This document shows, one piece after another, positions 29,508 to 43,200 of a DNA stretch of 64,000 nt. The notes beneath the pieces were generated by a model. That model searched no databases and had not been told where the DNA came from. It worked only from the letters and a program-made list of their open reading frames with translations. The stretch is from NCBI RefSeq assembly GCF_041296385.1, contig NW_027184085.1, positions 10,597,301-10,661,300 of the forward strand, given 5' to 3'. The stretch comes from Aphelocoma coerulescens. Lineage: Eukaryota; Chordata; Aves; Passeriformes; Corvidae. The position numbers and the translations under genes were made by a program. Each line of letters opens with the position of its first letter. The first letter of the stretch is position 1.

Positions 29508-32500
29508 TCAGCACTGCAGTCAGAGGTCTCTCAGCATTACAGAACACAACAGGGAAATGAACCACCTGGCCCAGGAGGGATTTTACATGGCAGCATGTCC
29601 AGCCACCTCAGGAACCTGGGGCTGAGTATCCTAGCACTGACCCACCCAACACCTCATGTAATTTCCAAAAATCTTGTTCTCCTGTGTTGACTGGATGCAG
29701 CACAGCTCAGTGCTGTCCAAATACACAACTCAGCTCATCATTTTCATGGTACAGTGAAGGATGCTTTCCAATACCCATCATTAAACCTGCAGGAAGGGGT
29801 AAGTCTGAGTGAGGAGTGCACAGAAGACAAATGTTATCAGTAATTTCTCATCTTCTAATAAACCTGAAGGAGGTAAATTAAATATATTGGGTATTTCAGC
29901 TGGAGCAAGGGAGAGTATCTTTTATAGTCTGAGGGACAAAACTGCAGTGTAGAGTCAATAGGATCAGACACTTTTTATGTGCCTATGATATGAACAAAGT
30001 CTGAATGCTGAGAAATTAATGTTTCTGACACCCTGGCCTGTAATGACATTTAGGCATCCAGCTAAGCCTGCTGGTTTTCTCTCTAGGCAGCAAACCACAT
30101 TAAGTCACCAGAACTCCCAGCAGTGCTTGGGAGCCTTTACAAATGTCTGTCTCTTATCACCCTAAGAGTGACTCACTTCAGGGACCTGGTGATCTTCAAA
30201 GGATCCCATGTGGGTGACTACCAGGACTGCTGCAAAAGAAAAAACTGCTGTCCAGTGCGCTATTACATCAAGTATACATGAATCTGATGTGAAAATATCC
30301 CTCAGTATTTTACAAATTCACATTTTTTCATGCTTTGTGGATCTGCTGAAATATCTCCAAACTGGGAAACCATCCACTCTGTCTTTTCCTTTGATTCAAT
30401 AACTGATGCAGATGAGTGCTAAAGCCACATCAGTTGATGACACGACACTCCCCTGGACAAAACGTAGCCACCACAAATCATTATTATGTTGAATATAAAT
30501 CAACTATCAGTTGCAACTGACAGTTTAAAACAAACAATGCATTACTCCAAACAATGTAAAAACAAACTTTGGCTCCATATTTTACCCTCTTCCAAAGATT
30601 AGTTGGAATATAAATTATGCTTAATGAGTGTTGAACATCTGAAGAGGAAGCCTTGCTTTGTTATGCAAACAGTGGTGCCTCATTAGACTTCTCTCCAAAC
30701 ACTGCTGTGAAGTTTTATCTACAAGACAAACAAATGCAGGAGGAATGAGTTCAAAGGTGCATTGGGGAGGCTGTTCATCTGCTGCAAGCCATGCTGATGG
30801 CTTTCCAAGTGCACATTCATCTCTTCCTGTCTGCAGAAGAAGAGAGGCTTGCTTGTAGCTGCTCTTCAGAGGAAGATACAACCCAGCTTGAGAGGGCTGT
30901 GAGATGAGCAAGGAGAGGAGGACATCCTTGCCATGGGATGCTGACCTGTGGGGTTGTGCCAGGCAGAACTAGCCATAAATAGGAAGCAGCAGCTTCCATA
31001 ATTTGTACCCTTCTCTAGGAATACCCACCTTATTTTCAGGTTTAGGACCAATAAGACCCGTGTCAGCAGATGATGAGACAGCCTGCTCCTGGGTAAGGGA
31101 TCACCTGCTGGGAACCTTGCAGGAGCTGCCTCTCTTCTCTCAGCTTGTCTGGTGATGGCTTTTGGCTGGATGTGTTGGCTTTCTTGTGGCTAAAGTGAGG
31201 TTTTATCTGCCTGACTGGATTCTCCCAAAAGCCAAACCACTTGCCCTGTTCAAACCCTTCTCCCACAGCCATACATTGAGAACACATAACATGCCAAGTT
31301 GCCGCTATTAAACACTGCTCTGGCACCCTGATATTGCCCCAAAGCAAGCACAGCCTTGCGGAGCTTTCACTTAAAACAACCAGAAAATCATGTTCCCCTG
31401 GCTAATATCCAAATGTTTGCTGAAATCCCTCTTTTCAGTGACTTCTTGTAGCAATGAGTTCCTCAGTGGGATGAGATGGTTTTGAGAAACCATTTCCTTG
31501 TTTTCAGTCTCCCTCTCAAATCTTTGTTTGAATTTTCCCAAGCCTTACTGGTAAGGAGATTTTGAAATATTTTCTCTAAATACGTGAAGATTTTTTTGCA
31601 TTGTATAAGTTTTAAATCATACTTAAAGAAGTGTTTTAGAAGAGGGATGCCCTGCCTTCAGACCACATTCCAGAAGCCAGTTCCCCATGATAATCTCTTC
31701 CCAGTCGAAAGTTATGGATCTCTGCGTTAGTGCAGCCTGTACTCAACAGCAGTCTTGAGCCACCAGCATGATTTTACCAGGGAAACTGCTACTTCGGGGT
31801 TAATGCAAAGGAAATACAATACAATACCTCTTTCTCTGAACATTACATTGCAACCTTGGGATTCCTGCATGCTTTAGCTTTCTACATTCTTAAAGCGAAA
31901 TCTGTCAAAATGATGGACACATGAGCATTAGCAAAGGCATTTTAATAGCAACACTCATTTTCAGACATCCCGGTCCAGGCTGACATGTCTAATCAACGTT
32001 GCACAGCAGCAATCTCGTTGTACATAATGAGAGGTGAGAGGGGGTTCCCACTGATAATTTTAGCTACTGGGTAACTTTCAGCAGGGTGGTTGCTATGCAG
32101 CTGTACATGTGACCATGCATGAAACACAAACACATGGCTGTGTAAGAAGGTCCACCACTAAAACCTGGATCTCCAGGGAAATTAAGCTGATTCGTTAACT
32201 TTAAATCTGGTTTACAAAAGAAGAAGCTTCTGGCAGACTGTTATCTGTTACACCTTTTGATGGGGTACTTCAGCAATTAAAAATATAGCAAGTTTTGATT
32301 CTCATGCAATCTTTACTCAGGAATAGGCACAAGCCCAAACTGGCAGTGGGTTTGGGGTGCCATGATTTCAATCACTGCAACATCCAGCTTTTGTGTTACC
32401 CGTAAGAAAATCCATAGTGATAGGGACACCCCCAAAACCAAGTCACCCTTTTTTTTTCTGGCAGGCAGCTGCTGGAGAAGCAGGGAGATACTGAGCTCCC

Positions 32501-34896
32501 CCCCTCTGCTCTGGAGGTCGAGATGCTTCCGGATCACTAAATGCCAGAAGTGCCAAACTCTTGATACCAATAAATATATCCACGACTAGGCAAGTGGCAG
32601 ATCTGCCTCTTTTTTCAGACTCTTGTGGCCCATTACCTTGCAAACTGAGAGAGAAGCTGAGCTTTCCAGGAGCTTCCCTGTGTCCCTTTACCTGCAGGCC
32701 CTCCAGAGTGCCCAACACACGGGGGTGCACCAGCACAGCACCCCTGCCCCATCCTACAAAGCAGTAGCTGCTTGATAGCATCGCCTCAGACGGGCTGGAC
32801 GAGAGGCAAGATGGGAGGAATGCAGGTTAATTAAGCCACTGCTTTATTAAGTTAGCTTATCTGGCAGCTATCAGCAGTAACTCATCCAGCAAGGACCATG
32901 TTTTTTTCCCATAATTGCTTCCACCTGGCACAGAGCTGCCGTCACCCCAGCCCACCTCCTGCTCTGCACGGGACACCGCAGAGACACTGGAGACACCGAG
33001 GAGGGCATGCTGAACCCAGAAAATAAATAAATACACTCCGTGAGAGGGGAGGGAGTCACTCAGGGTCCTACAGCTGCTGAAAATCTTCAGAAATGCAAAC
33101 AATAACAGGATAAACATTTGAAATTATAATTAACCTGCATCTGTCTGCAGTAACATGGCAGTGACTTGGGTTATAACAACAGCTGCTCTGTGCATTTATT
33201 GAAGTTTTGAAGAGGCAGCTCTAAAACTCTGGCATGAGTCATGTTGAAAAAGATACACGATGATCGTTTAGTGATTGAAAAAAGGGAAGGCAAAGGGGAA
33301 ATGCAAAGGGGAGAAGAAAAAGACAAGTTTTATACCGGTTTCAGACTAAACATGATATGTTAAGGAAGCACTTGCTAAAGATGTCAAAAGTAGAAAGAGA
33401 AGAGTCTGCTCTAAGAAATATTTTCCTCCTAGGAGCAAAGCAGACACAGAAATCTCTATGGTGAGCCCGAAAGTGAGTTCTTAGGATAAAATATTGCCCT
33501 TGCTGTATCCCTAAAATGCTGACAGGCAATCAGATCCAGACTGACTCCTCCCAGACAGAGGTAGTTCAAGCAGAGGAACTTTACTTCCCATTCACTAGGG
33601 CTAGGAGAGCACACATGGATGGTTTCTAGAGCTCAGCTGAGGCCTGAGGTCGTGTCACTGGAAGATGCAGCAACTCCATAGGTGGTCATGCAGGTCAAAT
33701 CCCTCCTCTCTGAAATGCTCTTTCTGACCTATGAATGTCGAATGAGCTGCAGTTTAGGGGGCAAAAGAGTTGCTTAAGTTCTTACACAGATTTGAATATA
33801 TCACCATTGTTCTTCCAAGTTGGTGTTGGTAAAAGCAATGATAAGACACAAAAAAACTGTCTTTAATAAAGAAGCGACTTCCTATTGGGAAAGGAGAGAA
33901 CTTTTTGTTTTAATACCAGACTACTTCAGCCTAAATCATAACTTGAACTCAGAAGAACTTGCACTGTGGTCTGAAGACCTGAGTTAGCAAAGGCCGTGGC
34001 ACGGTGTTTTTAATTGCACAAAAGGGTCATAGTTAGATCCCTTTCCTTATTGTGCCTACACAGTGTTTATTTTTGATCACCCTGGATTTGAGAAATACAG
34101 AGTGTAGCAAAAATGCAAATATAAAGTACAGAAATGAATATACAAAAAATAATTAGACAGCTATAGATGCAATCCAGCAAGGTATACTGAAAAAGAAACC
34201 TAACAAAAATAACCCCCAAACTTACTTTTCTCTTATATAAAGTCCAAATGAGGGACAGGTTTGTCTACCAAAAACAGACAAAGCCCATCTGCAGCACAAG
34301 TGCAGCAGCTCAGTAGCTGTGCACAGTTTCGCTGTAATTCACACGGGGAGAAGATTTATGTCAACATGGTGTAAAACTGAAGCAATGCACTTTATTTTTG
34401 TTTGCCTTTCTGTGGGACACATACCGAAATCTTGAGTAAGAGGGGATGGCCTCCCTGCAGACACTTGCTCAGCATACACTTTGCCATGATTTCCAGACTT
34501 AGTCCTGTTTCACAGTTTTGTAAAGAGATAATTTATGTTCATGCTGGGTGTAATGCAAGGTCCAAGGCCAGCCCGAGCCCTTCCTGTCATCGTCACAGCT
34601 GAGAGTGAGTAACCCAAGTGCTGTGAAGTCTTCCAATGCTGCAGCACCTGTGACTGCTGTGTGTACCTGTGTGCTTCCTTATTTCTCTTAACTGACTGAT
34701 AAGAGCAGGATTTGCCTGAACAACCCTAGGGGATTCAGACCTCTGAGAGCAAATCCCTGCAACCTGCTAGCTGATTTCTGTGAAAGTCAAATTTTCAGCA
34801 GTTAAAGCGTTGTCTGAATCTAAGCCTTGTTTTTCATTAGCTACTTAAGTTAAATAACTTTGACCACATATAGTGGTTTTCTTCCTCTTAGGAGAG

Positions 34897-34910
34897 AAAA
34901 AAAAAAAAAA
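34897..34910. repeat. Poly-A run
   Basis: Fourteen consecutive A within intron 2, with no attached element recognised. Confidence 0.8.
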
Positions 34911-37900
34911 GCCCTGCTATCTCCTCTTTTGCTCAACTCTGGCTATTAAGACAGATACCAGAAATGAAATTGCATTCCAGTCATTGCTAATGGGAAGGTT
35001 TTGATAAGATTCACAGTTCCTGGACTCTTCTTGTGTGAACGCAAGCCAGGGACCAGATCTTCTCCTGGTAAAAGCCACATACCTCTCTTGACTCTAAGGA
35101 ACTGTGCCAGTGCTTATGCTGGGAGACCCTGACTGATGCTCTTGAAAGCTTTCAGACACGCTCCTTGGCTGCTCCTTATGTTAACTGACTCCTCCCTTTC
35201 TCTAAGTGCTGTTTCATATCATCTTTTAATGGTCAAAGGGATTTTTATGGTGGTGGAGCATAAACTGTGGTTCCTTCTTCTCAGAAGAGACCTTCCAAAC
35301 CAGTATGATGGTTTCCAGCCCCTGCAGAGCTCATTCCTCTATAAAAGAGAATAAAAATACTTTGAGGGGTGAAAGAAGCCCTCTCCCCCACACGAGTATC
35401 AGTGGGGGTTTCAAGGTGCTGACCGGCATGAAACTGGAAGATGCACAAAAAGAAAAACCTCACAGGTCTGGCAAATTTATCCACCAAACAAAAAAGTCTG
35501 ATCTTCTTGTAGAGCACCCTGGACCTCTGTTCTCCATGGGCACAGTGCAGGACATCTCTCCTTGATGGAGTTTGGGGTTTTGCTTAAGTAAATGAGATGC
35601 GCTTAGGTGTTCAGTAGAGGTTTCAAGCAACATCAGGGCAGGCAGACCGTTCCCCCCGCACATCTCCTTGTGTCAGCAGATCAGCACTCCCAGGAAACCA
35701 TCACTTTTGGACTCTTTTAGGGCTTTGGGATGCAGAGAAAGGGGCTGGTGTGAAAACAGCAGCCACACCAAAAAAAATTTCTCATGAGCTTCTGCTCACT
35801 GCAGAAAGAAGAGGCAACTAAACCTCAGTTTTCTGTCTCCCTTTTGGGCAGAAAAAAATACCTTTGCAAACGTTTCCTGTGGTCATCCCTTTCAATGTGG
35901 AGTGAAACAAAAAGATGCTGTTGGCATTTCCCTATGAGCAACAGAGACCAAGGTTCCACATTTTCGGGGAAGCTGAATGACACTGCACAACAGGGCCAGA
36001 ACCAACGTTGTCCCTCCTCTGCCCCTGGCCCACCCAGAGCCTCAGGGCTGCAAACACACTGACCAAGCACAGGCTAATCTGTGCAATGCAGACCAACTGG
36101 CAGCACTGGTAACCATCAGGGCCTGTCTCTCACTTAGCATACCAGTGTCCAAAAATTACTAAATAAAGGTCTGCCTGCAAATGTCCCCTAAGCAAAGAAG
36201 GAAACTCTCAGCAGGAAAACGTTACGCAACTTCAAAAAGGTAACGACCCCAGCTGCCGCTGGAAAAGCCATTTGTTGGATATTTTACATGCATGTAAACA
36301 TCATCCTCGAAATCACATACGAGATTCCTTCAGTGCTAGACTGTACTTTCTTCCCCTCTTTCTTGGATTTTTATTTCATTGTTGGCTTTTTTCTTAGCAC
36401 AAGGGAATGCTCATGTGGTTTATCACTAGACAACATGTCAAAAATAGCAGAAGGATTAAATAAAAGGCTTTTGACTGTTTTCATCTGCTTAGACTCAGCT
36501 TTATATACATGCTGTCAGCTTTGTCTTGCTCTCTTTTCTTACAAATTTCTTTTATTTTCTGGCATTGTACCAAGAAAATTATTTTGTTTAGTTTTGCAGG
36601 TGAAATTGGTATGGATTCTGCAGAATCAAGTCAATGTTTGACAAGTATGAATTCTGAGGGGAAGAAAAAAAGGAATTTTATACAATGATAGCACTGTTTG
36701 CATTTAATAAAAGATCTAATGAACTGGCAAAGTATAATCCATCCTCATAAATATATTGTCATTTCTACGAACAAGCAGGCTTCTAAATCTGAGTTTAAAT
36801 GATCCAAGATTAGGCCTGTGTTTTAAAATAACTCACTGCTTTGAGATTTAAAGTAAAAAAATTAAGGAAAAGTCTTTTTTTCCACCACCTTGGACTTCCA
36901 ATTAAAGGACTGCTAGCCAAATTTCCTTCCAAGTCTGTAAGTAGTATGTTTTGCTGACAGCACACATTCATTATTTATCTAACCCAAGGTGAGCCAGGAC
37001 TAATCACAGCACATCTGTCCTGTCTCTTGGATTTTTTTAAACTTCCATGACTCTTCATTTCGTAGCTCCAATTTCCTACCAAGTATCCATGTGAGATACA
37101 GAGTAATAAATTCCATTTCAGGAGGGAAGGCAGAGCCAGAGCAGTGCTGCGAGGAGCTGCACTCATGGGCTGGCTGCTGTGCTGGTGCTCTGTCACTGGA
37201 GTCAAACAGCAATAAATTGCTGGCAAGCTCTCAGACTTACTGAATCCAGTCCAATGCAGCCCTGTTTATATAGCATCTTTCATCAACAAGATCACAAAAA
37301 TGCTGCATCAGCAATGTCTAATAAACTCCTTTTGATAAACAACAAAAGGCAAGTGCCTTTTACACATGCATGCATAGAAAAACACATCACACAAACTGTG
37401 CCAGGAAGTCAGATCGCTAAGGCTGGATCTCCAAACAGGACATAAATCCCAATTAACCTTCAGAGACAAGCTAGTCACTCCGTCTACATTTACTTACTGG
37501 TGTGCTGATATTAAAGGGCCTGATCCTGGTTCTGCTGCAGTCCCTGGCAACTTTGCCAGGAACATGTGTCAGATTGGGAACAGGCTCGGACCAAGACTCA
37601 GGATGGTGGGTGAGGATATGCTCAGTTCTGAGGATGTGCTACAATTGGACTTCTTGGAAGAAGAGTTCCAAAAAATCACTCTGACATAAACTGGATCAAG
37701 TCTTGCTGACATCTGTCATTAGAAACTGTTGCAAGACTCTTCCTGGTTTTGACGAATTTGGGATTTGACATGTACCACTACTCCTGTACACCCCCATTGG
37801 GCACAACATCCATCTATACTTTAAACCATCCATCTACACCCTAGACACAGACCCAGATACTTAATCCAGATATTAATAGTTCTTTCAATTTGTTTTTTCA

Positions 37901-38544
37901 ATGTTTTTTGAAATTCCACTTTAGGAAAAAGGTAAGTAAGCAAGTCCAGCCAGACTAACACTTCCAACTTAAATAGTCTAGAAGTGGGGAGAGCCAAACA
38001 CAAAGCCTTCAGCTTTTAAGGAAGTCAAATAGCATGGAAAAACACTTGAAGAAAGATACATCTTTGAGCACCTTACTCTCCACACTGGCTACCCATGATG
38101 CCCGGATGACACTGTGGTTTCCAGCACTTGGCTGGACTCTGACAGCATGAGGATGATGTCTCGGTTTGGATATTCTGCTTCTCTGTGGAAAGCTCACAGT
38201 GAAAGGACAAGAGGTATGCAAGGAAAAGAGGTTTATATGGATTGTCCCTGATTACTAGGACAACGTGAAAATCGCAGTGGTCACTCTCCACATCATCTAC
38301 AGACAAGGGGTATGTGATGGCTCCTCTCTTCAGAGCACACACTGTGCAAAAGGCACAGCAATCCAATTTTATACATTAAGAATCGCATAAGGGTGCTCAT
38401 CAGCCTCTTAAGCCTAAGGATTTTTATCCTTCCAGAACTGGCTTAGAGTTACCGGGGCATGACCCTGCTTCAGCACAGCCGAGGGGATTTTTCAAGGCAA
38501 GGTTTCAGCCAAGCAACAGAAACAAACCTCCCATAATTTTAGAA

Positions 38545-38995
38545 AAATAGTTTCACAGCATAATTTGAGTTGCAAGGGACCTTTGGAAAGCTTGTGATCC
38601 AAGTGCACCTGACAGCAAACAACTGCTCAGAGACTTGCCCAGACGAGTGTTGAATGTCTTCAGGGATGGAGATTGCCTCACTTCTCTGGGACCCTCCTCC
38701 TGTGTAACCTCTTCACTGCCCATTTTCCCCTTTATATCTGCTTAAAATGTCCCTGCTGCAACTCGTGGCCCTTGTCTCATGTTGTTTGCAGTGCACCTCA
38801 GATGAAGATATGGCTTCATCTTCTCTACACCCCACCATGTCTTCCTTGTAACTCCTCATTATTTAGTGGGAGACACCAATTAAATTTGCCCCTTAGCTCC
38901 CTCTTCTCCAAACTGAGCAAACACAGATCCCTTGGGCTCCCTTTGAATACAATGTGCTCCAGCCTCTGAGGATCTTTGCTCCAGCTTATTGGTGA
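38545..38995 (-). mobile_element. CR1 LINE fragment, diverged
   Basis: The plus strand gives inverted CR1 blocks in order: TTGCAAGGGACCTTTGGAAA, GAATGTCTTCAGGGATGGAG, CTTAGCTCCCTCTTCTCCAA and GTGCTCCAGCCTCTGAGGAT. It is moderately diverged. Confidence 0.8.
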
Positions 38996-40106
38996 GTGTA
39001 CAGATGTGTACATAACCAAATCAAAAGTAACACTAGCAGATATTCTTTAAAAATATAAAAAAATTGGATACAAACAAATTAAAAACTAAAATAAAAAGGA
39101 GGGGGGAAAAAAAAGGTGATCTGATTAATTGTGGTGGCATGGAAGCTTTGGTCCCCTATCACTATTTTCTCTTCCCACTTCGTTTCCACAATAGAGTTTA
39201 AAAAGAGGAAAAACTGAAAAAATAAAAGCAGTAAAACTTGAATGAAATACGAACAATGCTGTTTTTTCATTAAAGTATTTTAAAACAGAAGAGTTGGTCA
39301 GTTATGATCACTATCTAAGCAATAAGAACTTAAAAGTGGTTTTTTTATTATAATTTTAACATCAATAGCAGCAATGGAATGATGTTCTTTAGTGTAAGCC
39401 CTTGGAAATATCTGTAAAGACACTACAAAGATGATATTTCAAGAGTGTTTCACTGATCCAAATGTTTCTCTCTTTTCCCCCTCTGTTTTATTGTTCCCAG
39501 AGAAGACCTTATAAATGCTGAAACTGCTTATTAAGTATACAGACTTAATGAATTGGACAAGGAAAGAAATAATTCTTAACATAACATGTTCACAAGTCAG
39601 ACCCATGTTTATTGCCAACAGAGATGATAGCAAAATGCTCTCAGTGCACAGAGCAGTCTCTGTTAGGACAGAATCTGTCTCCATGAACCACTTCCAGCAT
39701 ACAGAAAAGATTAATTTCTAAGACAACGCAGTATGAAAGTTTGTTGAATTATGTAGTGATGCTGTACCATGGCCCCAGTGCCAAGCTTTATTTTTAGAGC
39801 CACACATCTGCAGGTTATTTGTTGCAGGATGGGGTAGATGGAGTGAATCCTTAAACAATTTCCTAAGTAGGGAAGCATTACTGGAACGAGCAGTTGTTTA
39901 TATGGTGTCACTGGAAGGCCTGCTATCTGGGATGTGGCAGTGGTGTTTGAGCTGCCTGGGTAGCTGAGACTACTCCACTTGTACTGCAGTGGGAAGTTGC
40001 ACTCAGCTCCTCTGTTCAAAGTGGCAGGAGCAGGAATGCCGTCCAGCCAAACATGGACTGCAGTGATTTGGGCACGGAGTGCAGTGCCCTCTCAAAGCCA
40101 GTGCAA

Positions 40107-40131
40107 ATATATAAAAATATTATATATATAA

Positions 40132-40174
<43 letters not shown>

Positions 40175-40212
40175 TATATAAATATATATATAAATATTAT
40201 ATAAAAATACTA
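40107..40212. repeat. TA-rich microsatellite block
   Basis: This is about 105 bp of almost pure A/T with a long perfect (TA)n core and flanking ATATTATATA variants, largely self-complementary. Confidence 0.9.
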
Positions 40213-43200
40213 TAAGCAAATGACTGCCATGACAACAGTTCTAAAAATAAAAAGCAAAGCTGTTTTCAGAAACTTCCCCCCATTTCCCCACCATGCTGTG
40301 ATCTACACAGGGCTCAGCTTTCAATCCAGCCAAAGCCAGTCAATTGCTTGTTAGCCAAGTACTAATTGCAGGAGCGACCACACCATGCCCTAACTGATCA
40401 AACCACAGCTCCACTCCCAGTTTTTATTGCCTAATTTAGTGAGACTGGCATTGGCTGCTGCTCTTCTTTCTCATCCTGCTGCTGGACTATGGTTTTAGCT
40501 CTGAATAACCTATTGAGGTTGAACACTTTTATGATTTTTATGAGATACTGAAATGCTATTGAGACAACTCACCCCCATTTCAGCCTGTACACTTGATATT
40601 TGCAGCCATGTTCCAGTTGAAAGAAAGACTCTCCTCCTCCCTAGTCCCCTCTAACCCACTGCCTCAAAAATAGGGATGAGGTCTGCTACCAGGCATGACA
40701 CCTGGGCAGCCTGAGGCAGGACAAAAAAGCACTTTGTTCTGGATGGCTGTGAAACACTGAGAGCAAAGAAGTAGAAATGAACCAAAGGCAAAGTGGACCT
40801 GCCTTGGGGCAAACCCTTGCTGCTGGGACAGAGACCTGAAGGCAAAAAATCTTGGGATGCACAAGGGAGCTGAGAGGAAAGATCACAAACCCAAACCTGG
40901 ACCCTCCCATCCTCAGGTGGGCAGTGAAGATGTGGTCCTGAGCTGGTGAGGGTGATTTGTGATGGATGCATGGAGAGCCTCGAACATGATGAATTCTGGG
41001 AGGAAGGCTGATGCCCTGCAGCCTTGTGCAATTACTCTTGTATTGATTTCACCTCCCATTAAAATGGGGTTGTGTTTTCAGATACTGGTGCCTGCACGCA
41101 TACACCAAATTCATATTATTACATGCTTTCCTAAAACCAATGCACACTGGGGATGACTCTGCTGGAGCTGGTGCAGCAATTCCAGTTCCAGGCAGCCATT
41201 CAGAGCTCCAAGCGCTGGAGTGACTCTGGTGTTTGAAGTATCAAAATGGGTTCAACATTTGGGGTCAGAAGCAAAAAACCTGAGACCAGAGTGAGAACAG
41301 AGTCAGGGTTATTTACCAATTTACCCAGGAAGATTGAGTAGGCCCCTCAGTTTGCCTCATTTCATCAAGTTTCCCCTCTGCATATCATCCTGGAAAACTG
41401 CCCTGTGCACCAGCCCAGTTGTTTTGTCTGTGACTGCAAGGTCTTTTCAACTCACTTGTAAACGTTTGTTTTCTTCTAGTGATGGGACTTTGCTTTGTCT
41501 GCCTCATTTCCGTGACCCACAATGAGGGCAAACATCCTGCTGGGTGTCAGTTTTAAGACGTGCTTGCTGCTGGTTGTGTTCTTGTTTGCCTGTGGGAACC
41601 TGTGTCTCCCCATCACTCTGCCATGGGCTTTTGGTATTTCTCTCACAATGTCACCTCTTTGTTGGCTAATTTTGGTGGCCTTGGTCAGGCTGCTGTTTCT
41701 TGACAATGCTCAGTGCCGTGTTTCTGGTTCTTCCTTTACCATTAGTACATTTAAGGTATTACATCATAAATATCTTGCTGCTGTAGTGCCTGTTCATACC
41801 CAGGAAATATGTGGAAGGACGGTCCTTGTGGAAGGACCTGAACCTACTTTCACAGCCCTTGCTGGAATGGTACCATAAACCTGAAAATTCGGTGTTGTTA
41901 ACACAAGAGTTAAACAACTCTGCTACAATATGTGCCTTCATCTCGGCTAATGCTTTATTCTCTATACATATTTAAATATCTTTTTCATGTCACAGCAGTC
42001 ATGGCTGAGAGGAGACCCAAGACAAACCATGACCATGGCCACAGGCAAGAGTCATCACCTTCATCTAAAACAGGCCACCAGGGAAAGTTCGGGTGATTTT
42101 TTCCTATTAACTCATCCTCCTCTAACATGTTTCATGATGTGTCATGACTACCAGAAATTTTCAATCTGATGTTGCACTTTAATAAGTAAATACAGAATGA
42201 CTGCTAAGGAAGTGCAGAAGATAAGGGAGCAGTGTATTTTTTCTGACTGGCTTATCATGACTCATGTGACTGTGGGTGACAGTCACTTTGGCTCTCCATG
42301 AGTTAATTTTAGTTCTTCTTGGTAAGTGCTTGCTGTATCCAAAAAGTGGTCTTGCAGGTAAACACATTGTACACCCAAGGCATCTGTCTGAGCTAGCCTG
42401 TAGAGACAATGTTAAATTTAGACTTGAGGCTAAATCAGTATCAGTAAAAAAAAGATTACAATTACTAGATTCATACCTCAGAACATCCATTTTGTGTTTC
42501 TGTTCCTCTTGGAATGTACATTTTGTGTCATTTTGTACTGCTTCCACATTACCTCCAGTGTATCTACATTTAATACTTGTGCATTGTCTTTGAGTGCACA
42601 GTTCACACCAGAAAGTTCTGTAGAGGTGATATTTTACGCAGAATAAAACAAACTAGGTGTTTTCTTTGCTACTCTGCTTACAAGTTATTTTTTATTTCTG
42701 AGACACTCCAAGGAAGAAAAACAACATTTTTACAGGCTAAGATATCAATCTGATTCTGTAAAGTTGTTTGAAAGCACTATAATATAACTGGCACTCTAAT
42801 ATATTTGGAATAAAGGTTTGGCATGTGGGGTAAAGCAGACTCCCCCAAACCCATGAGTGCAAGCAGCAAACTGAAATCAATATTGTACATTCCTCGAGAA
42901 ATTTCATCTCAGTTCGGATTTTTTCCCCACCTTTTCTACTAATGAAGTGCTTGTTCATCAGTGCTACAACCCGATGGGCACCGTGTGTATTACAGTCTCA
43001 CCATCTGCATCATTTACATTCCCAAATGTGGAGCCTCAGCCAGATGTCTGACTTATCTCCAAGGCGCTGACTTCAGACATATGGTTTTTATTTAAATGAA
43101 CCACAATACTAACAGAAATCCAGTATCTATTATCTGTCACAATTGCAGATAATAACTCAGAATAAATTTAACTTGAGCTTTTTATTGTTGCCCACATAGA

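Noticed and set aside
31260..31345. LTR-like TATTAAACACTGCTCTGGCA segment
   Set aside because: No TG...CA boundaries with a target duplication could be found.
38073..38366. Minus-strand segment reading AITYPLSVDD, considered as CCBE1 exon 2
   Set aside because: It only superficially resembles the expected KIATTKYPCLKS motif. The following residues and splice sites do not match.
41522..41878. 118-codon plus-strand frame with a hydrophobic N-terminal half
   Set aside because: It looks membrane-like, but overlaps another open frame on the opposite strand, has no recognisable family and no promoter or splice context. Hydrophobicity follows from T-rich sequence.
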